A stretch of DNA of 9,422 nt from Actinomycetota bacterium. GTDB lineage: Bacteria; Actinomycetota; Humimicrobiia; Humimicrobiales; Humimicrobiaceae. Of this stretch, positions 6,276-9,422 are shown one piece after another. Each line of letters starts with the position of its first letter. Positions within the stretch are counted from its first letter, which is position 1. The notes beneath the pieces are model-generated. The model searched no databases. It worked only from the letters and a program-made list of their open reading frames with translations, and was not told the DNA's origin. The position numbers and the translations under genes are program-made. The stretch lies in contig JACIXO010000010.1 in the NCBI GenBank assembly GCA_014360385.1, positions 2,462-11,883 on the forward strand, in the 5' to 3' direction.

Positions 6276-7365
6276 CATTGTCACTACTAATCTTTGAAAA
6301 AACCATCCTGCCTGCAGGAGTCTGGAGAACTCCGGTAATCAGGACTTCTATTTCCCTCCCGACCAAGCTCTTGCCACCTTCTACAACTATCATAGTTCCA
6401 TCACTTAGATATGCAACTCCTTGATCCTTCTCTTTCCCTTCTTTTACTATCTCAACATTGAGCTTTTCACCGGGAAGAACCATCATTTTAAGTGCAGTGG
6501 AAAGGTCATTTATATTTAATACATCTACACCCTTCAACCTGGCAACTTTACACAAATTCAAATCAGTAGTCAAAATTACTCCTTTTAATTCCCTGGCGAG
6601 TTTTATAATTTTGGAATCAACACTCTTTAGATCTGGATAATCTTTTTCCAGAATTTCAACATCTACCTTTTTGCTACCCTGGATTTTCTGTAAAGCATCG
6701 AGCCCTGACCTACCTCTCACCCTCTTAATACTATCTTCAGAATCAGCAATTTCCTGTAGTTCGCCTACTATAAAATTCGGTATTATAAATTTCCCTTCCA
6801 AAAATCCTGTTCCTACAATTTCAGAGATCCTTCCATCTATAATGCAGCTTGTATCTAGAATCTTTGGTCTCGCTATCTTATAATACTTTCCATTACCATC
6901 AAATGGAAATTCAAGCTGGTCATGCAATCTTCTATCTGTCCTTCTAAGGCCAAGGAGGCTTACAACTACACTTTTGTTATTAAGAGCTACAATAATACCT
7001 ATATACGAAAATATTATAACTACTATTATTGGGAGAAAAGAACCAAGAAATGGAAGAAACCTCAAAGCTATTGAAATAAGTGAACCAATCACCAAACCAG
7101 CAAAAAGCCCTACCACGCCAACTACCAGGTTACTACCAGGGATTTTCCTCGCCCGCTCTCCGGCTGCCCGGATATTACTAACAATTCTTCTGCCAGCAAA
7201 TCCGGCAACAAAATAACTTACAATCCCAAAAAGTATGAACCCGCCAATTTCTCCCACTAACAAAAAATTACCTTTAAGGTAATTTTCCCCAAAATAGCTT
7301 ACAGCGTAATATCCTATCCCTCCGCCGATTACTGCAAATATTATCCTCAATATAATAAGATACAT
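6271..7365 (-). CDS. yacL: YacL-type membrane PIN-TRAM protein
   Basis: A 364-residue protein from the start chosen here. Four hydrophobic segments occupy about residues 2-23, 33-57, 79-103 and 107-129, so the N-terminal third is in the membrane. The PIN nuclease domain follows (about 165-290): D-T-S-C-I-I-D-G-R-I at 171-180, the conserved Glu in V-G-E-L-Q-E near 202, V-D-S-K near 250 and T-T-D near 268 supply the expected acidic residues. A TRAM domain (about 296-356), a putative RNA-binding beta barrel, ends the protein. The family is conserved next to disA and ispD in Firmicutes; its substrate is not established, and RNA cleavage is inferred from the PIN and TRAM domains. The open frame extends to GTG at 7377, but that GTG lies inside a near-perfect Shine-Dalgarno (AGGTGATC) placed six bases before ATG 7365, so I choose 7365. 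It sits 82 bases after disA. Confidence 0.93.
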   Translation of the reverse strand: MYLIILRIIFAVIGGGIGYYAVSYFGENYLKGNFLLVGEIGGFILFGIVSYFVAGFAGRRIVSNIRAAGERARKIPGSNLVVGVVGLFAGLVIGSLISIALRFLPFLGSFLPIIVVIIFSYIGIIVALNNKSVVVSLLGLRRTDRRLHDQLEFPFDGNGKYYKIARPKILDTSCIIDGRISEIVGTGFLEGKFIIPNFIVGELQEIADSEDSIKRVRGRSGLDALQKIQGSKKVDVEILEKDYPDLKSVDSKIIKLARELKGVILTTDLNLCKVARLKGVDVLNINDLSTALKMMVLPGEKLNVEIVKEGKEKDQGVAYLSDGTMIVVEGGKSLVGREIEVLITGVLQTPAGRMVFSKISSDND

Positions 7366-7371
7366 AATTAT

Positions 7372-7379
7372 GATCACCT
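7372..7379 (-). promoter_or_regulatory. Ribosome binding site that decides the yacL start
   Basis: The minus strand reads AGGTGATC, eight bases fully complementary to the usual 16S rRNA 3' tail (GATCACCT), six bases before ATG 7365. The GTG that would extend the frame to 7377 is part of this site and is probably not used. Confidence 0.8.
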
Positions 7380-7418
7380 AAAATATAAATCTTATAAACC
7401 CACCTTCATATATAAAGC

Positions 7419-7446
7419 CAACTTATTATAATCAACTTATTATAAA
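7419..7446 (-). repeat. 14-base tandem repeat just after the disA stop
   Basis: CAACTTATTATAAT (7419-7432) is followed directly by CAACTTATTATAAA (7433-7446), 13 of 14 bases identical. Shorter CTTAT copies continue through the disA stop codon (7448-7450) into its last codons (to about 7460). Confidence 0.85.
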
Positions 7447-7447
7447 C

Positions 7448-8563
7448 TTATAAACTTATTTTCTGAGCCACCCCTCTTCTATTATTGTACAGCTCACTAT
7501 ATAGATAATACCCCGCGTATTTTTTAAGTCTATCATACAAAGACTTTGCCTTTGCTTTACCTATTCCGCTAACTTCAGAAAGCTCAACTATGTTCGCATC
7601 CAAAATATTTTTAAGAGTACCAAACTTATTTATTAGATTGTCAATTACCTGGTCAGGAAGCCTTCTTACTTCAGATATAACCCGGTATCCTCTTGGCCTT
7701 ACACTGAACTCTTTGAGGTCTCCGTCAACATGATACCCAAGAATCCTGGCAATATTATTTAAATCAAGAAGCGCTTCCGTATTAAGTAAAACTATACTTT
7801 CTCTTATTTTTGATGGTTCAGTTTTATTATCAGAATGAACATAATCCTTTATAATCTTAATACTATCATCTACAACGTTACTCATGAGCTCTTCAAGTTG
7901 CATTCCAAGAAGTCTTCCATCAGTCCCCAGCTCATAAACAAATTTTCTTACTTCCTTTTCTGTTTTCTGAACTATAACAGATCTTTGAAGCACACTTGCA
8001 ACATCAAAAAGAGTGACAATATCTTCAAGTTCTCTAACAGTTAAATTAAAAGTAAGATGGTCAAGGCCCTGTTTGAACTTTTCCAATGTTTGTAAAGCCT
8101 GGTTTGCTCTTGACAGCACCACTCGTGGTTCTTCAAGCATGTACTTTATGTTGCCTATATACAATGTAACTACATCTCTTTTTTGAGAAATGGATATGAC
8201 AAGAGTATTAGTCTGTTTAGCCACTCTCTCCGCTGTTCTGTGTCGAGTACCAGTTTCCGAAGTAGGAATCTCAGGATTAGGGAAAAGATGAGTATTGGCA
8301 TACAAAATTCTCTTAGCATCCGAGCTAAGAATTATTGCACCATCCATTTTTGCGAGTTCATAAAATTTGGCAGGAGAAAAGTTACATCCTATATAGAAAC
8401 CTCCATTTACCAGTCTCAAAACCTCTTCAGAATCTCCAACTACAATAAGTCCTCCGGTTTTCCCCTGGAGAATATACTCTATTCCTGTCCTGAGCCCTGT
8501 TCCAGGTGCAACTCTCTTTAAAGAGTTAAGTAATATCTCCTCTTCCTTATCCATGATATGCAT
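7448..8563 (-). CDS. disA: DisA: DNA integrity scanning diadenylate cyclase
   Basis: A 371-residue protein that condenses two ATP into cyclic di-AMP and scans DNA for branched structures. The N-terminal DAC domain (about 5-145) shows the active-site motifs D-G-A (74-76) and G-T-R-H-R-T-A-E-R-V-A (105-115). The middle helical linker covers about 150-290. The C-terminal helix-hairpin-helix DNA-binding domain (about 303-350) contains V-S-G-I-G-K-A-K-A-K. All expected residues are present and the length is normal (about 360 in Bacillus), so it should be active as an octamer in the cytoplasm. ATG 8563 gives M-H-I-M-D-K; ATG 8554 is a close alternative. Neither has a recognisable ribosome binding site. 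radA, which usually precedes disA and in Bacillus inhibits its cyclase activity, is missing here: the 300 bases upstream hold no radA frame. Confidence 0.96.
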   Translation of the reverse strand: MHIMDKEEEILLNSLKRVAPGTGLRTGIEYILQGKTGGLIVVGDSEEVLRLVNGGFYIGCNFSPAKFYELAKMDGAIILSSDAKRILYANTHLFPNPEIPTSETGTRHRTAERVAKQTNTLVISISQKRDVVTLYIGNIKYMLEEPRVVLSRANQALQTLEKFKQGLDHLTFNLTVRELEDIVTLFDVASVLQRSVIVQKTEKEVRKFVYELGTDGRLLGMQLEELMSNVVDDSIKIIKDYVHSDNKTEPSKIRESIVLLNTEALLDLNNIARILGYHVDGDLKEFSVRPRGYRVISEVRRLPDQVIDNLINKFGTLKNILDANIVELSEVSGIGKAKAKSLYDRLKKYAGYYLYSELYNNRRGVAQKISL

Positions 8564-8611
8564 ACTTTATAAGCACTAAAACAAAAAAGCTAATAATAAC
8601 AATAATTAAAA

Positions 8612-8652
8612 CTTAAGGAACATAAACTATATGAACAGTAAATAACCTTAAG
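8612..8652. repeat. CTTAAGG / CCTTAAG inverted repeat upstream of disA
   Basis: CTTAAGG (8612-8618) and CCTTAAG (8646-8652) are perfect seven-base inverted repeats separated by 27 bases, centred about 70 bases before the disA start. The arms could bind a dimeric regulator or close a hairpin loop. TATAGT on the minus strand lies between the arms. Confidence 0.5.
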
Positions 8653-8807
8653 AAACTAAACACCTGACAAAACATCCAAGAGATGCAGAAATAGTAAAAG
8701 TAGGTAAAAAACAATCACAAAAGCCTCATTAAAGTTCAATTAAATTACAATTCAATAATATAACTTATAACTAACCCTATTAGCATAATTCGACTGGCAT
8801 TGGAAGC

Positions 8808-8835
8808 ATTATTCAATAACTATTATTCAATTTAT
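8808..8835. repeat. 14-base period repeat near the clpC 3' end
   Basis: ATTATTCAATAACT (8808-8821) is followed by ATTATTCAATTTAT (8822-8835), 11 of 14 bases identical. A further ATTCAATAAT occurs at 8750-8759, outside the tandem phase. Confidence 0.6.
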
Positions 8836-8851
8836 AACCAATTTAATTCAT

Positions 8852-8871
8852 AATCAAACACAATCAAACCT
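8852..8871 (-). repeat. 10-base tandem duplication over the clpC stop codon
   Basis: AATCAAACAC (8852-8861) is followed by AATCAAACCT (8862-8871), 8 of 10 identical. The clpC stop TGA (8864-8866) is in the second copy, and the first copy carries the same TGA just downstream of the gene. Confidence 0.65.
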
Positions 8872-9422
8872 TTAAAATACTGTCACTGGCTCTTTTTATT
8901 TCAAAGTTCATCTTGTCATCCTCAGCACTAACCACTATTTTCTGGCCAGGTCTAATCTCTCCACTTATAATCTTCTCAGAAAGTGGATCTTCAATGAGAT
9001 TTTGAATACATCTCCTCATCGGTCGGGCACCCATTACAGGATCATAACCTTTCTTGAGTAAAAGCTCTTTTGCGCTATCCTTCAACTCAATCTCTAAACC
9101 CTGGAGGCTTAGCTGTTGCTGAATTCTGGAAATCATTAGATCTATGATTTGAAACACCTGGTCACGGGTTAGCTTATGAAATACTATGACTTCATCTACT
9201 CTATTTAAAAATTCAGGTTTAAAAGTCTTTTTCAACTCACCCATAACCTTATTCTTAATATCCTCGTACGACAAATCCTCGATATCAGCTTTCTTAAATC
9301 CCATTGGTGTACTTTTCTGTATTTCCCTTGCCCCAAGATTAGAAGTCATTATCACAACAGTATTCTTAAAATCTACCCTTCGCCCCTGAGAGTCAGTCAA
9401 ATGACCGTCTTCAAAAATATGA
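8864..9422 (-). CDS. clpC: ClpC-type AAA+ chaperone ATPase, C-terminal part only
   Basis: The last 185 residues of a Clp/Hsp100 ATPase; the gene enters from the right edge, so no start is inside the window. Visible in order are the end of the second AAA+ module with E-D-G-H-L-T-D-S-Q-G-R, sensor-1 region V-I-M-T-S-N-L-G-A, the arginine-finger segment F-K-P-E-F-L-N-R-V-D-E, and the C-terminal small domain with sensor-2 G-A-R-P-M-R-R followed by I-E-D-P-L-S-E-K-I-I. The protein ends I-L-K-V shortly after this domain, the usual ClpC layout. In the family it unfolds proteins for ClpP and is controlled by CtsR and McsB, whose genes would lie upstream outside the window. ClpB or ClpE are alternatives, but position before disA, yacL and ispD strongly favours ClpC. 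Walker motifs and the middle domain cannot be seen. Confidence 0.92.
   Translation of the reverse strand, partial: HIFEDGHLTDSQGRRVDFKNTVVIMTSNLGAREIQKSTPMGFKKADIEDLSYEDIKNKVMGELKKTFKPEFLNRVDEVIVFHKLTRDQVFQIIDLMISRIQQQLSLQGLEIELKDSAKELLLKKGYDPVMGARPMRRCIQNLIEDPLSEKIISGEIRPGQKIVVSAEDDKMNFEIKRASDSILKV

Larger units (their letters stand above)
8564..8863. other. Long AT-rich spacer between clpC and disA, no convincing gene
   Basis: This stretch replaces radA of related clusters. It holds no reading frame recognisable as RadA or as any other known protein on either strand. Visible contents are a period-14 repeat near the clpC end (8808-8835), a direct AATGC-TTCC-AATGC repeat around 8796-8810, the CTTAAGG inverted repeat (8612-8652) with TATAGT between its arms as a weak candidate -10, and a 20-codon hydrophobic mini-frame with an SD-like GAGG (8656-8718). 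No T-box, intrinsic terminator or known riboswitch core was recognised. A promoter for disA is likely somewhere here, but I cannot place it with confidence. Confidence 0.6.

Noticed and set aside
7375..7377. GTG as the yacL start
   Set aside because: It lies inside the AGGTGATC ribosome binding site of the ATG at 7365.
8701..8735. T-run after GAGGCTTTTGTGATTG as a clpC terminator
   Set aside because: The sequence before the T-run does not form a stable stem, so an intrinsic terminator is not supported.
7419..8835. CRISPR-like array from the AT-rich repeats
   Set aside because: The repeats are directly tandem, 10-14 bases long and without unique spacers.

Overview
This is a low-GC, AT-rich window in which every convincing gene lies on the minus strand. 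It carries a variant of the conserved Firmicutes cluster clpC - (radA) - disA - yacL - ispD - ispF - gltX - cysE - cysS - (mrnC - rlmB) - yacP. Gene order, Shine-Dalgarno sequences that pair with a Bacillus-type 16S tail, and the presence of DisA, YacL and YacP/Rae1 point to a Firmicutes or Clostridia-like bacterium. The sequence does not allow a genus call.

In the direction of transcription (right to left) the layout is as follows. The 3' end of clpC (8864-9422) comes first. A roughly 300-base AT-rich spacer sits where radA is found in many relatives. Then come disA (diadenylate cyclase), yacL (membrane PIN-TRAM protein), ispD and ispF (two steps of the MEP isoprenoid pathway), gltX, cysE and cysS. 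The cluster continues with yacP/rae1, which directly follows cysS with no mrnC or rlmB between them. Last is the 5' part of a putative lipoprotein with a staphylococcal-nuclease domain, which runs off the left edge and overlaps yacP by 14 bases.

The genes fall into functional pairs: protein quality control and DNA-integrity signalling (clpC, disA), isoprenoid synthesis (ispD, ispF), cysteine supply and charging (cysE, cysS, translationally coupled by TAATG), tRNA-Glu charging (gltX), and RNA or nucleic-acid cleavage (yacL, yacP, nuclease). No rRNA, tRNA, CRISPR, insertion sequence, T-box or convincing intrinsic terminator was seen.

Most of the window is ordinary housekeeping sequence. The points worth a second look are a cysteinyl-tRNA synthetase whose HIGH motif reads SIGN and whose KMSKS loop is followed by an atypical, apparently longer segment; gene boundaries built from short tandem duplications of 10-14 bases, several covering a start or stop codon; a shared CTTAAG...AATAACCTTAA palindromic element in two spacers; and the absence of three usual cluster members. 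I found no strong evidence of a wholly new multi-gene system.
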